This document shows, piece after piece, positions 32,074 through 41,730 of a DNA stretch of 64,000 nucleotides; position 1 is the first letter of the stretch, and every line of letters begins with the position of its first letter. The stretch lies in the NCBI GenBank assembly GCA_028689675.1, contig JAQVCS010000006.1, positions 62,001 to 126,000 of the forward strand, written 5' to 3'. The notes under the pieces are model-generated. The model was not told where the DNA came from. It searched no databases and was given only the letters and a program-made list of their open reading frames with translations. A program made the position numbers and the translations under genes. Origin of the DNA: Desulfovibrionaceae bacterium. Lineage in GTDB: Bacteria; Desulfobacterota; Desulfovibrionia; Desulfovibrionales; Desulfovibrionaceae.

Positions 32074-32427
32074 CTACTTGTCTTCCACTTCGCGCCAGCC
32101 TTTTTCGCTCATGCAATCATTGCGCATGACACTATACTTGCGCTCATTATCCTGCGCCCTGCGGTTGTGCTCATCTACCTGCGAGCCATTGCGCCACATC
32201 CAATCATCATACAGCGCGGTGGCATGCTTGTCTTTCATATCGGGGCGGGGGGGCACGGTCATAGGGGCAATGTAAGGAAAAGCCGCGCGGGCGGCAGAGC
32301 TGCATTCCACATCATCGTGGTCAAAATACTGCTCCATCTGGTCTGCGGGGTAGCGGTTATTCACCATTTTTGTACAGCCACATAAAACTAAAGCACACAG
32401 CGCTATCGTCAGCAATCCTGCTTTCAT
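32074..32427 (-). CDS. Small putative lipoprotein
   Basis: A 117-residue protein. Residues 1-18 form a signal peptide ending in LVLCGC, which can serve as a lipobox with Cys as the modified residue, though Cys at -2 is unusual. The rest is short, charged and Cys-poor (two Cys, in VECSS and NDCMS), with no recognised domain. The start at 32427 is preceded by GGGGATGAG. It lies 83 bases downstream of the Kef-type antiporter gene on the same strand. Confidence 0.7.
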   Translation of the reverse strand: MKAGLLTIALCALVLCGCTKMVNNRYPADQMEQYFDHDDVECSSAARAAFPYIAPMTVPPRPDMKDKHATALYDDWMWRNGSQVDEHNRRAQDNERKYSVMRNDCMSEKGWREVEDK

Positions 32428-32510
32428 GCTCTCATCCCCTTTTGTGTTAGCTGTTAACAAAGAAGCCCGCGCGCGCCTTTGCGGGCAGCGCATCAAGAGC
32501 CTTGCCTTGT

Positions 32511-34535
32511 TCAGATTTGCTCTTCCAAAACCAGCTCTTGCTTGTTCACTTCGGGCAGACCTGCAAAATGCGGTGTGGCTTCGTGGATTTTTTCTATTGT
32601 GCCGAAAACATACACAATATCACCTGCCAGCAGCATAAAGGAGGCATCGGGCGAGGGGTAGGTTACGCCTTGGCGGTTAATGCCCGCAATGGTCACCCCC
32701 CAGCGTGTGCGCACCTGACTTTGCGCCAGTGTTTTGCCCACTAGCACAGAATGCTCATCCAGCTCAATAGCGTGCACGTTCACATCGGGCATGCTGTGGG
32801 CAAGGGCATCCAAATGTTCCTCTTTTTTAGCAAGCATGCGGAACTTCTTATAGTTTTCTTCACGAATGCGCGTGGTAAAGGCATAAATTTTTTGCAGAGG
32901 CACAAGGTATTGGTTCAGCACATGCGAAAAAACTTCCAATGACGATTCAAATTCTTCAGCAATAACGTCATTTGCCCCCAAATGCTGCAAGGGGCCAATT
33001 TCCCCAAAAAAGCGAGTGCGCGCCACAATATAAATGGTGGGGTTCAGGTTGCGGGCTTCTGTAATAATAGCCCGCACGGCGGCAGGGTCTGAAATAACAA
33101 TAGCCAACACTTTTGCCGTATGTATGCCCAAATGCTCCAATACAATTGGCTGCGAGGCATCCCCATGGTCAATAGGCTCAATGGCGGCAAAACGGCGCAC
33201 GGTATTGGGGTTCATTTCTAAAATGCGGTATTCTATGCCCGATTCTTTAGCCACGCGCGCCAAATGCTGCCCACTGACCCCATAGCCAATAATAATCAAA
33301 TGATTCTGCAAGGCATTGGCCTTGGGGGCGTCGTCTTCCTCTTTATCCGCATTTTTCCAGTGCGGGCGCAGCACTTGATGCACATAGTTGGCAAGGGGCT
33401 GCGATACACTAATAAGAAAAGGGGTGAGCATCATAGTAACAATGCTCATGGCAAGAAAGCTCTGGTAGCCATCTTCTGTCATAAGCCCAGCGGCAAGGCC
33501 AGAAGCCGCCAGCACAAAAGAAAATTCCCCCACCTGTGCCAGAGAAAGCGAAGTGATAATGGCCGTGCGCAAAGGGTAACCCTGCGCCAGCACCGAAGGC
33601 AAGGTAAACACCACTTTAACAAGAATAAAAACAGCCGTGCTTAGCAGCACTATACCCACATGGTCAAAAAGGTACCACACATTGAGCAGCATACCCACCG
33701 AAATAAAAAAGATGCTCATAAACACATCTTTATACGGCAGCACCCCAGAAATAACGCTCATGCTGTATTCAGAGCGCGCCAGCAGCAGGCCAGCAAGAAA
33801 GGCGCCCAAAGAAAAAGACAGCCCCAGCGATTGCGTAAGCAAAGCCAGCCCCATACAAATGCCCAGTGTGGAAAGCAGCAAAATTTCACGGCTGCGCGTG
33901 CCAATAACAATGGACATAAGGCGGGGCAGCAAATAATGCCCAAAAACCAGCACGCCGCCCAAAATAAGCACCATACGCCCCACTGTTATAAGCATATTCA
34001 GGGGCGAAAGCTCCAGCGTGCCTGAAAGCAGCGGCACCATAAGCAGCATAGGCGTGACCATGATGTCCTGAAAAACAAGAATGGCAAGGGAAAGCCGCCC
34101 CGCAGGGGTTGCCGTGGCGCCGTGTTCCTGCAAAATACGCAAAACAATGGCTGAAGACGATAAAGCAGCAAGGCAGCCCCAAAATATAGCCGAGGCAAGG
34201 GGCATGCCCATTAAGCTTTGCAATGCCGCAATGGCGGCAACAGTAAGCCCTATTTGCAATGTGCCGCCCAAAAAAACGGGCTTTTTCAGGCGGCTTAGGG
34301 CATCTCCAGACAATTCCATGCCAATGGTAAACAGCAGCAGGCCAACGCCAATTTCTGCAATAAGGTCAATAGCATGCTGGTCTTCCACTATGCCAAGCAG
34401 CGAGGGGTCGCATAAAATGCCTGTAATAAGAAAACCCACCACCGTGGGCAGCTTAAAGCGCGCACATGCTATGCTTACAGCAATAGACAATAAGAATAAC
34501 ACCACTATCTCTAAAAAAATCGAAGGAATACCCAT
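32511..34535 (-). CDS. CPA2-family monovalent cation:proton antiporter (Kef-type) with TrkA domains
   Basis: A 674-residue inner-membrane protein. Residues about 5-385 contain 12-13 hydrophobic helices of the Na/H exchanger CPA2 fold (LPTVVGFLITGILCDPSLLG, LLLFTIGMELS, FQDIMVTPMLL, SLSLAQVGEFSFVLA). A cytosolic RCK/TrkA-N domain follows (LIIIGYGVSGQHLARVA with the dinucleotide-binding Gly motif), then a TrkA-C domain (about 575-655). It most resembles YbaL/KefB/KefC-type K+ efflux systems controlled by nucleotide. AGGTG precedes ATG 34535. Confidence 0.92.
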   Translation of the reverse strand: MGIPSIFLEIVVLFLLSIAVSIACARFKLPTVVGFLITGILCDPSLLGIVEDQHAIDLIAEIGVGLLLFTIGMELSGDALSRLKKPVFLGGTLQIGLTVAAIAALQSLMGMPLASAIFWGCLAALSSSAIVLRILQEHGATATPAGRLSLAILVFQDIMVTPMLLMVPLLSGTLELSPLNMLITVGRMVLILGGVLVFGHYLLPRLMSIVIGTRSREILLLSTLGICMGLALLTQSLGLSFSLGAFLAGLLLARSEYSMSVISGVLPYKDVFMSIFFISVGMLLNVWYLFDHVGIVLLSTAVFILVKVVFTLPSVLAQGYPLRTAIITSLSLAQVGEFSFVLAASGLAAGLMTEDGYQSFLAMSIVTMMLTPFLISVSQPLANYVHQVLRPHWKNADKEEDDAPKANALQNHLIIIGYGVSGQHLARVAKESGIEYRILEMNPNTVRRFAAIEPIDHGDASQPIVLEHLGIHTAKVLAIVISDPAAVRAIITEARNLNPTIYIVARTRFFGEIGPLQHLGANDVIAEEFESSLEVFSHVLNQYLVPLQKIYAFTTRIREENYKKFRMLAKKEEHLDALAHSMPDVNVHAIELDEHSVLVGKTLAQSQVRTRWGVTIAGINRQGVTYPSPDASFMLLAGDIVYVFGTIEKIHEATPHFAGLPEVNKQELVLEEQI

Positions 34536-34801
34536 GAAAACACCTATCGTCTGTCTGGCGTTATGCGTCAGTTTTATATGAATTAAGGCAGATACATACC
34601 GAATATTAAAAAACTTGGCAAGCGACAGGCATAGCCGCAGAATACGGATTGAGAATAATTATAAGCATGACCATGCACTCTTCATTGCATGTAGCATGTT
34701 GTTTTTTATGCACAGGCTTGACGTACCAAAAGCAACACCGTACAAAAAATATAAAACTTCTCCCCTCTTTCCACCATATTCATGATTTTTGGAGAAAAAG
34801 C

Positions 34802-36466
34802 ATGATTTTTGCCCAACGCCCCTACAATGCCACAGAATCACAGCGCTTTAACCCTGTCACACCGCACGCTATGGTAACTTCGCCACATTATTTGGCAACA
34901 CAGGCAGGGGTGCATGTGCTGCGCAAGGGCGGCACTGCTCTGGATGCGGCCATTGCCGTTGCCGCTGTGCTGGCCGTTGTGTACCCACAAATGGGTACAA
35001 TTGGTGGGGATAACCTGTGGCTTATCTATGATGCGCATGCAAAAACCATGCGCGGGCTGAATGCCAGCGGGCGCTCTGGCGAGAGGGTAAGCCTCAGTTT
35101 TTTTGCCAGCCAAGGCTTGCAGGCCATTCCCATGCGCGGGGCTTTGGCTGCCTGCACCGTGCCCGGGGTGGTTTCGGGCTGGGAAAAAGCGCAACAACTC
35201 AGCCGCCAATGGGGCAGCCCCCTTTCTTTGGCCGATTTATTAGAAGACGCCATTATGCTGGCGCGCGACGGTTTTGCCGTTGCGCCCTCGCTGGCCTATT
35301 GGCTGCACGAAGACTGCAAGCTGGACAGCACAGGCTACAGGCAATTGCAGCGCTTCAGCGATTTTGCCCGCTGTTATCTGCCCAATGGCAAGCCTGCTGC
35401 CCTTGGTCAGCGCCTGTGCCTGCCAGAACTTGCGGCCACACTTGAACAGCTTGCCCGTGAAGGTGCGCGATGCTTTTATGAAGGCGACATAGCCCAGCGC
35501 ATTGTGGCTTGGCACAAGGCCAATGGCGGGCTGCTCACAGCGCGCGACTTTGCCGAGCACAGCGCCGACTGGGTTGAGCCCCTGCACATTAGCTACAGAG
35601 GGCTTGATGCCTATAATTTGCCGCCCAGCACACAGGGTATGGCCTCGCTTTCCATACTGAATATTTTAGAAAATTATGATCTTTCCGCCTTCAAAGAGGG
35701 AAGTGCTGCCTATTATCACCTGCTTATAGAAGCTACTAAGCTGGCCTTTGCCGAGCGCGATACCTACCTGACCGACCCCGACTTTGCCAGCATCCCCGTG
35801 CAGGAATTGCTTTCTGCCCAGCATGGGCGCGAGCTTGCTGCGTGCATTCGCTTTGACAAAGCCCTGCCCCCGCACGCACCGCTTGAACCCAAGGGCGACA
35901 CCTGCTGGTTTGGTGTGGTGGACGCACAGGGCAATGCTGTTTCCATGATTCAAAGCATTTTTCATGATTTCGGGGCTGGCGTGGTGGCTGGGGATACTGG
36001 CGTGCTGCTGCAAAACCGTGGCTGCTTCTTTTCGCTTGACTCAAAGCATGTGAACCGCCTTGAGCCACGCAAGCGCACCATGCACACCCTAAACCCCCCA
36101 ATGCTGCTTAAAGAAAACCGCCCCTACCTCGTGTATGGCACTATGGGCGGGGAAGGTCAGCCGCAAACACAAGCAGCCCTTGTTACCCGCATGGTAGATT
36201 TCCATTTTTCCCCGCAAGATGCCGTGGCCGCCCCGCGCTGGCTGTATGGGCGCACATGGGGCATGCCCGCCAACAATGTAAAGCTGGAAAAGCGCATACC
36301 GCAGGCCGTGGCCGATGCCCTGCAAAAGCTTGGGCACGATGTGGCCATGACGCCTGAGTATTGTGATGTGATGGGACATGCTGGAGCAATTTTGTGCAAC
36401 AGCAGCACGGGTATGCTGCACGGCGCTACAGACCCACGCAGTGATGGGCTGGCTGCGGGCTATTAA
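34802..36466 (+). CDS. Gamma-glutamyltransferase family protein, cytoplasmic
   Basis: A 554-residue Ntn-hydrolase that matures by self-cleavage before Thr367 (KGDT-CWFGVVD), the nucleophile. Family features are present: KGGTALDAAIAVAAVLAVV, PQMGTIGGD, VPGVVSGW, NRGCFFSLD and the oxyanion-loop GTMGGEGQPQ at 447-456. No signal peptide follows the ATG at 34802, which has GGAG seven bases upstream, so this is the cytoplasmic (YwrD-like) kind rather than the periplasmic glutathione-degrading one. It could cleave gamma-glutamyl compounds, and a possible maker of these (GCS2 ligase) is encoded in the window. Confidence 0.92.
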   Translation: MIFAQRPYNATESQRFNPVTPHAMVTSPHYLATQAGVHVLRKGGTALDAAIAVAAVLAVVYPQMGTIGGDNLWLIYDAHAKTMRGLNASGRSGERVSLSFFASQGLQAIPMRGALAACTVPGVVSGWEKAQQLSRQWGSPLSLADLLEDAIMLARDGFAVAPSLAYWLHEDCKLDSTGYRQLQRFSDFARCYLPNGKPAALGQRLCLPELAATLEQLAREGARCFYEGDIAQRIVAWHKANGGLLTARDFAEHSADWVEPLHISYRGLDAYNLPPSTQGMASLSILNILENYDLSAFKEGSAAYYHLLIEATKLAFAERDTYLTDPDFASIPVQELLSAQHGRELAACIRFDKALPPHAPLEPKGDTCWFGVVDAQGNAVSMIQSIFHDFGAGVVAGDTGVLLQNRGCFFSLDSKHVNRLEPRKRTMHTLNPPMLLKENRPYLVYGTMGGEGQPQTQAALVTRMVDFHFSPQDAVAAPRWLYGRTWGMPANNVKLEKRIPQAVADALQKLGHDVAMTPEYCDVMGHAGAILCNSSTGMLHGATDPRSDGLAAGY

Positions 36467-36543
36467 AGCTTGAACTCTTGGGCTGTTGGCCTTTTGTTGT
36501 ATTACCAGATTATAGAGTGCTCTGTGTCTATCATATTCATTCA

Positions 36544-36557
36544 GGTACATATATTGC
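36544..36557 (+). promoter_or_regulatory. Predicted sigma-54 promoter of the first effector gene
   Basis: AGGTACATATATTGCAT has GG (36544-36545) and GC (36556-36557) exactly ten bases apart, with TTGCA at -12. Transcription would start near 36569, some 50 bases before the ATG. A GCATT-AAA-AATGC palindrome and a GGTAC...GTACC pair overlap it. Confidence 0.55.
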
Positions 36558-36619
36558 ATTAAAAATGCGTATGCCGCATTGTACCACACGCTCAATAAAT
36601 ACAACAAGAGGAAACCATT

Positions 36620-38329
36620 ATGGTCGACATTAACTCGTTTGCGCAACTAGCTAATAGCGCCCAGTTAGACAGAATAGAGCTCAATACGACTCAAATAGAG
36701 GCCGTACAGGGACACGCAAAATTCACTTCTGGCAATATAGCCAGAAATAAAGAAGTTCGTAATGCCTTTGCCAATGCCATCGTGAGTCTGTTTGGAAATA
36801 ATGCCAAGCTTCCGCTCGGTTTTCGGGCTGGCCTGACACCGCTGAGCTCCAAAAAGGTAAAAAAAATTATTGCAGAGAATCACAAAGTAGAAAATACGCG
36901 CGTATTTGCATTACGAAACACGCTTGTCAATATTATTCAGCAAAATCCCCGAGGGCCTGCGGCGCTCTATCCAAAAGCTCTAGAAGCCAATCCAGCACAA
37001 CATGACCCGCAAACACAAAAGGCCTTACATGACGCCATGATGGATTTTGTTGATCAGGCAATTATTTCCCTCTATGATACAAAAAAAGAAAATAATCCAC
37101 TGAGTAAAGAACTAACCCCCAATATGCTTCAGGATTTGGCCGAAACTTTTGTTGAACACCTGCATACCTCAAAGCCTGAACTTATTTTTGCAGCAAAAGG
37201 TCTTGCTCGTGGAAAAATCACAGCAGCCTTTGTTAATGAACATCGAGAAAAGCTGAATGATGCCTGTCAGTTCTATGCTAAAGGCGATAACTATGGCTAT
37301 AATGATAAGAAGATGGACAAGATGCTGGATTGTGCGGATACCATATTTAGTAGGATGAATATATTTCACACAGTAGTTCGACAAATTGCTGCAAAAACAG
37401 CAGAAAATACACAATCTTATATCAAACAGGAAGATATTGAAAAAATTATTATAAAAAATTTAACTCATAATATTATTAATGTTATACAAGGAAGAGGTGA
37501 TTTTAATGATAATACAATTGAAGAACTATCGAAAAGCGCGTTATCATCTATCAGCCATGAAGTAGAGAACAAAATTGATAGTATTATGACATCACTTGCT
37601 GGTAAGCAAAATTATGAATTATCCTATGTTAAAGAACTTTTTACTCAATATAAAAAAGAGTTACACTTAGAAAGTAATGAATTACAGCCTAGTGATGCAG
37701 AAAAAATAAAAAAATATATTGATGAAAAGTATCCTGAATATGCCAATACACAGAAGCTGGAAAATAAAATTAACCAACTATACAACATGGGGCTTGGCAA
37801 TAAAGCACAGGAAATCGTGAGGGCAATGCAGGCACATATACAAAATGCGGTAGCGGCACTTCCCGCCGAAAAGATATTAAACCATCAGGAATCCATGGCA
37901 CTTATACAAGAACTTGCCCAAAAATTACCCGAAGAAGATACCAAGATTTTTCAGGAGGGCCTCTATGAAGCAGCACGGTATGGACTTACTTCACAAATAA
38001 AAGAGGCTATTGGCCTTGACCTTACTAGCATCATTCCCAGCGGATTTTATTACGATATATATATCACTACGTTTGATGATGATGAAAAAAAATTAAAAAA
38101 TTCAATAAATGAAAACTCCGTTGTAACACGGTTACTCAATCAGTGTGCTCAGGAATATAGCCAAAACCATCCTCATGCAGTAGAATTTACAAAGCAAGAT
38201 ATAGCAGAAATTGTTCAAAATATGCAAGCTCGCTTACAAGATGAACCCATGGATGCCGCACTCAAAACGCAATTTCTACAGCAAATTGATTTTTCTTTGG
38301 ACAAATACTTGGCTGAGCCACAGCTTTAG
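36620..38329 (+). CDS. Putative type III secretion effector (paired with a CesT-like chaperone)
   Basis: A 569-residue, mostly helical, soluble protein without signal peptide, membrane segment or recognised domain; it has very few cysteines. It begins at ATG 36620 behind GAGG. Evidence for an effector is contextual: a CesT-like chaperone gene follows after 66 bases, a sigma-54-type promoter precedes it, and the T3SS locus is in the window. Residues 42-95 resemble the second effector (R-x3-VR, then PLSSKKVKKII...TRV; 9 of 22 identical in the last block). Codon use is host-like at the start but very AT-rich from about 37400 to 37800, suggesting an acquired body joined to a resident N-terminus. 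Biochemical activity is unknown. Confidence 0.6.
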   Translation: MVDINSFAQLANSAQLDRIELNTTQIEAVQGHAKFTSGNIARNKEVRNAFANAIVSLFGNNAKLPLGFRAGLTPLSSKKVKKIIAENHKVENTRVFALRNTLVNIIQQNPRGPAALYPKALEANPAQHDPQTQKALHDAMMDFVDQAIISLYDTKKENNPLSKELTPNMLQDLAETFVEHLHTSKPELIFAAKGLARGKITAAFVNEHREKLNDACQFYAKGDNYGYNDKKMDKMLDCADTIFSRMNIFHTVVRQIAAKTAENTQSYIKQEDIEKIIIKNLTHNIINVIQGRGDFNDNTIEELSKSALSSISHEVENKIDSIMTSLAGKQNYELSYVKELFTQYKKELHLESNELQPSDAEKIKKYIDEKYPEYANTQKLENKINQLYNMGLGNKAQEIVRAMQAHIQNAVAALPAEKILNHQESMALIQELAQKLPEEDTKIFQEGLYEAARYGLTSQIKEAIGLDLTSIIPSGFYYDIYITTFDDDEKKLKNSINENSVVTRLLNQCAQEYSQNHPHAVEFTKQDIAEIVQNMQARLQDEPMDAALKTQFLQQIDFSLDKYLAEPQL

Positions 38330-38395
38330 CTTTATAAAGAAATAATTTTTATTCAGATCTATTGTTTTTTATTTTTAGCTCTTCATGGAGTAGCT

Positions 38396-38860
38396 ATGGA
38401 TAATGCACACATTTTTTTGAAAAGATTGGGGACAGATATAAATAATCCCGCATTGGCATTTGATGACGCTGGCACGGCTGTTTTAGAATTTGACGGCACA
38501 TATTCTGTAACATTGCAGCTTATGGCAGAATGGGATGCCATATATATGTTTACCGAGGTGGGCACGCTGCCTGATGAGGCGCTGGGTGAAAAAGCTGTGC
38601 AGCTTTTGTCGGCCAATCTTTTTGGTATCCAAACTGGCGGCGGCGTTTTGGCACTGGAGCCAACAAGCAACACTGTTGTTTTTTCAAAAATTGTGTACCT
38701 AAGCTCGGCAGAGTATGAACTGCAATACCAGCAAGTGGAACATTTCTTACATTTTGCTGAATTTTGGCGCAGCACACTGCACAGTGAGCAAGTAGCTGTT
38801 ATGCCTGAAGGAACAGAGGTACTCACTATACCGCCAGAAATGCAGATGATTCGCGTTTAG
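38396..38860 (+). CDS. CesT-family type III secretion chaperone
   Basis: A 154-residue small acidic protein with the class I chaperone pattern: an N-terminal helix, the strand pair DDAGTAVLEFDGTYSVTLQL, a central strand IYMFTEVGTLPDEAL, then the helix ALGEKAVQLLSANLFGIQTGGGVLALEPTS, and a long C-terminal helix. In this family dimers bind the N-terminal region of one effector. It lies directly behind the 569-residue gene, which is therefore its likely client. GGAG precedes the ATG at 38396, and a bidirectional terminator follows. Confidence 0.8.
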   Translation: MDNAHIFLKRLGTDINNPALAFDDAGTAVLEFDGTYSVTLQLMAEWDAIYMFTEVGTLPDEALGEKAVQLLSANLFGIQTGGGVLALEPTSNTVVFSKIVYLSSAEYELQYQQVEHFLHFAEFWRSTLHSEQVAVMPEGTEVLTIPPEMQMIRV

Positions 38861-38975
38861 CATTCCCCTAGCAATTTCCAGCCCTTTGTGCCAATTGCTC
38901 TCGGCTCTTTCAACATGCATACAGGGTTCATTTAAAGAATATAGCACACGATTTGCAAAAAAATTCGGGTAAAAC

Positions 38976-39014
38976 AAAGCGGCGCCCTGCTCAGCAACGC
39001 CGCTTTATTTTTTT
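38976..39014. terminator. Bidirectional terminator between chaperone gene and adhE
   Basis: AAAGCGGCG (38976-38984) pairs with CGCCGCTTT (38998-39006), followed on the plus strand by ATTTTTTT and on the minus strand by GTTTT. Confidence 0.9.
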
Positions 39015-39030
39015 GCCCTGAAGAGCTTTT

Positions 39031-41667
39031 TTATGCTGTTGCCTGTGGCTCACCAAGGGAAGCCAGAGGCTCACCATAAAAAGCCTTGCGGTACAGTTCT
39101 TTCAGCTCTGCAATGAGGGGGTAGCGCGGGTTTGCGCCAGTGCATTGGTCGTCAAAGGCTTGTTCTGCCATGCTGTCAAGTTTTTCTAAAAATTCCGCTT
39201 CCCCTATGCCTGCCGCGCGCAGGGAAGTGGGAATGCCCACCTGCTGCTTGAGCGCTTCAATAGCGCCCACCAGCCGCGCCACCTTAATGCCCCGCGCGTG
39301 GGCATCGTCGCCTTCCACATCATCGGCCAAATGCAGCATATCTGCTATGCGGGCATAGCGCCCCTTCACCCAAGGGTATTTATACTGTGGCAGCATACCC
39401 TGCTTGGTGGGATTATCTGTTGCATTATATTCAATAACATAGGAAAGCATCAGGGCATTGGCCAAACCATGCGGAAGATGGAAGGCAGAGCCTAAAGTAT
39501 GCGCCAAAGAGTGGCACACGCCTAAAAAGGCATTGGCAAAAGCCATGCCCGCAATGCTGGCTGCATAGTGCATTTTTTCGCGCGGGGTGAAACGATTTTC
39601 CCCACCAGCATAGGAAGCGGGCAAATACTTAAACACCAGCCGCACCGCCTCCAGCGCCTGCCCATCGGCAAAGTTACTGGCCATGGTGGAGGTATAGGCC
39701 TCTATGGCATGGGTAAGCACATCAACCCCAGCATAGGCAACAAGGGAAGAGGGCATATCCATAACAAATTCTGGGTCTACAATAGCCATGTCTGGCGTCA
39801 GGGCATAATCGGCTACAGGATATTTCACCCCTGTGGCGGTGTCGCTTATCACGGCAAAGGGCGTTACTTCAGAGCCTGTGCCCGACGTGGTGGGCACAGC
39901 CACCATAATGGCCTTTTTGCCCAAGCTGGGGAAGGAAACCACGCGCTTGCGAATATCCATAAAGCGCAGAGCAATATCATCAAATTTCAGCTCGGGCACT
40001 TCGTAAAGCAGCCAAATAATCTTGGCTGCATCCATGGGCGAGCCGCCGCCTAAAGCAATAAACATATCGGGCTGAAAGGCATTCACCATTTCAAGCGCCT
40101 TGCGGGCAGTACGAATATCTGGGTCTGGCTGCACCTCGGCAAAAATGCGGCATTGTATGCCCATGGGCTCCAGCACATCAAGCACCTTTTGCACATGCCC
40201 CAGCTTTTCCATGGTGCTGTCGGTAATAATGACAGCCCTGTGGCGGTCTGTGCATTCTTCCAGAGCGGGGCGTAATGCCCCCAGCTTAAAGTATATTTTG
40301 GGGGGCACACGGTACCACAGCATATTTTCCCGCCGCATGGCCACGGCTTTACTATTCATAAGGTGTTTTACCCCAATATTTTCACTAACAGAGTTGCCGC
40401 CCCAGCTGCCGCAGCCCAGCGTAAGCGAAGGGGCAATGCGAAAATTAAACACATCGCCAATGGCTCCTTGCGAGGCAGGCATATTAATAAGCGTACGCCC
40501 CGTGGTAAGGCTTTGCTGAAATTGCTCGCTGTGCGCTGTGTTATTTTCATACGTATACAGCACAGAGGTATGCCCTGCCCCACCCAGCTCTACAAGCTGC
40601 TGCGCCATGTGCACCCCTTGCTCAAAGGTGGGGGCTCGGTAAAAAGCCAGCACAGGCGAAAGTTTTTCGTGTGCAAAGGGGTCGCGTGGCTGAATACTTT
40701 CCCTTTCTGCCAGCAGCACCTTGGTAGCTTGGGGTACGCTTATGCCCGCCATACCCGCAATAGCCACGGCAGGCTGCCCCACAATGGCACTGTTTAACGC
40801 ACCATCAATAAAAATAACCTCTGCCAGCGCCTTGCTTTCTTCTGCCGTGGTAAAATACGCACCGCGCTGTACAAATTCCTCGCGTACAGCATCGGCAATG
40901 CCCGCTTCAACAACGACAGCCTGTTCAGAGGCGCAAATCATACCATTATCAAATGTTTTGCTGAGCAAAATGGAATTCACCGCCATTTTAATATCAGCAG
41001 AGGCATCAATCAGCACAGGCGTGTTGCCAGCCCCCACGCCAATGGCAGGTGTGCCCGAGCTGTAGGCCGCGTGCACCATGCCAGCCCCACCCGTGGCCAA
41101 AATAAGGTTGACATCCTTGTGCCGCATGAGCTGCTGTGTCAATTCTGTGGAGGGCTGTTCAATACAATCAATAATATGATCAGGCGCGCCAGCCTCTACC
41201 GCTGCCTGCAAAATAACCATAGCCGCCGCGCGCGTGCTCTTTCTGGCACGAGGGTGTGGGGAAAAAATAATGGCATTGCGGGTTTTCAGGCAAAGTAAGG
41301 CCTTAAAAATTGTTGTGGAGGTGGGGTTGGTGGTGGGAATAATGCCCGCCACTATACCCAGCGGGGCGGCCAGCTCGCGATAACCAGCAATAGGGTCATC
41401 TTCAATAATACCGCAGGTTTTGCTGTCTTTATATTTATTGTAAATATACTCAGAGGCAAAATGATTTTTAATCACCTTGTCTTCCACCAGCCCCATACCT
41501 GTTTCTTCCACCGCCAGCTTTGCCAGCATAATGCGCTGCGCTGTGGCAGCGGCCGCCGCATGGTGAAAAATGGCATCCACCTGTGCTTGCGTGTAGGTGG
41601 CAAACTGCCGCTGAGCCACATGCACCCTTTCAATCATAGCGTCTAATTGCTCTGTTGGGCTAGGCAT
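39031..41667 (-). CDS. adhE: Bifunctional acetaldehyde-CoA/alcohol dehydrogenase
   Basis: An 878-residue fusion converting acetyl-CoA to ethanol with two NADH, or the reverse. The N-terminal aldehyde dehydrogenase part (about 1-440) has the catalytic Cys in NGMICASEQ. The C-terminal iron-dependent alcohol dehydrogenase part (about 455-860) has GGGSPMDAAK for NAD and the metal-binding set in GVDVLTHAIEAYTS and CHSLAHTLGSAFHLPHGLANA. Length matches E. coli AdhE (891); such proteins form spirosomes. A GTGAGGA Shine-Dalgarno precedes the ATG. The gene lies between two effector-chaperone pairs but is itself host-like. Confidence 0.96.
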   Translation of the reverse strand: MPSPTEQLDAMIERVHVAQRQFATYTQAQVDAIFHHAAAAATAQRIMLAKLAVEETGMGLVEDKVIKNHFASEYIYNKYKDSKTCGIIEDDPIAGYRELAAPLGIVAGIIPTTNPTSTTIFKALLCLKTRNAIIFSPHPRARKSTRAAAMVILQAAVEAGAPDHIIDCIEQPSTELTQQLMRHKDVNLILATGGAGMVHAAYSSGTPAIGVGAGNTPVLIDASADIKMAVNSILLSKTFDNGMICASEQAVVVEAGIADAVREEFVQRGAYFTTAEESKALAEVIFIDGALNSAIVGQPAVAIAGMAGISVPQATKVLLAERESIQPRDPFAHEKLSPVLAFYRAPTFEQGVHMAQQLVELGGAGHTSVLYTYENNTAHSEQFQQSLTTGRTLINMPASQGAIGDVFNFRIAPSLTLGCGSWGGNSVSENIGVKHLMNSKAVAMRRENMLWYRVPPKIYFKLGALRPALEECTDRHRAVIITDSTMEKLGHVQKVLDVLEPMGIQCRIFAEVQPDPDIRTARKALEMVNAFQPDMFIALGGGSPMDAAKIIWLLYEVPELKFDDIALRFMDIRKRVVSFPSLGKKAIMVAVPTTSGTGSEVTPFAVISDTATGVKYPVADYALTPDMAIVDPEFVMDMPSSLVAYAGVDVLTHAIEAYTSTMASNFADGQALEAVRLVFKYLPASYAGGENRFTPREKMHYAASIAGMAFANAFLGVCHSLAHTLGSAFHLPHGLANALMLSYVIEYNATDNPTKQGMLPQYKYPWVKGRYARIADMLHLADDVEGDDAHARGIKVARLVGAIEALKQQVGIPTSLRAAGIGEAEFLEKLDSMAEQAFDDQCTGANPRYPLIAELKELYRKAFYGEPLASLGEPQATA

Positions 41668-41716
41668 ATATCCTCACAATGAAAAAAGAATGCGGCAGGT
41701 TCAGCCACAGCACGGT

Positions 41717-41730
41717 GCAATGCGCTGCCC
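41717..41730 (-). promoter_or_regulatory. Possible sigma-54 promoter of adhE
   Basis: On the minus strand AGGGCAGCGCATTGCAC has GG and GC ten bases apart with TTGCA at -12; the -24 part (GGGCAG) is a weaker match. The implied start near 41705 is about 38 bases before the adhE ATG. Confidence 0.35.
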
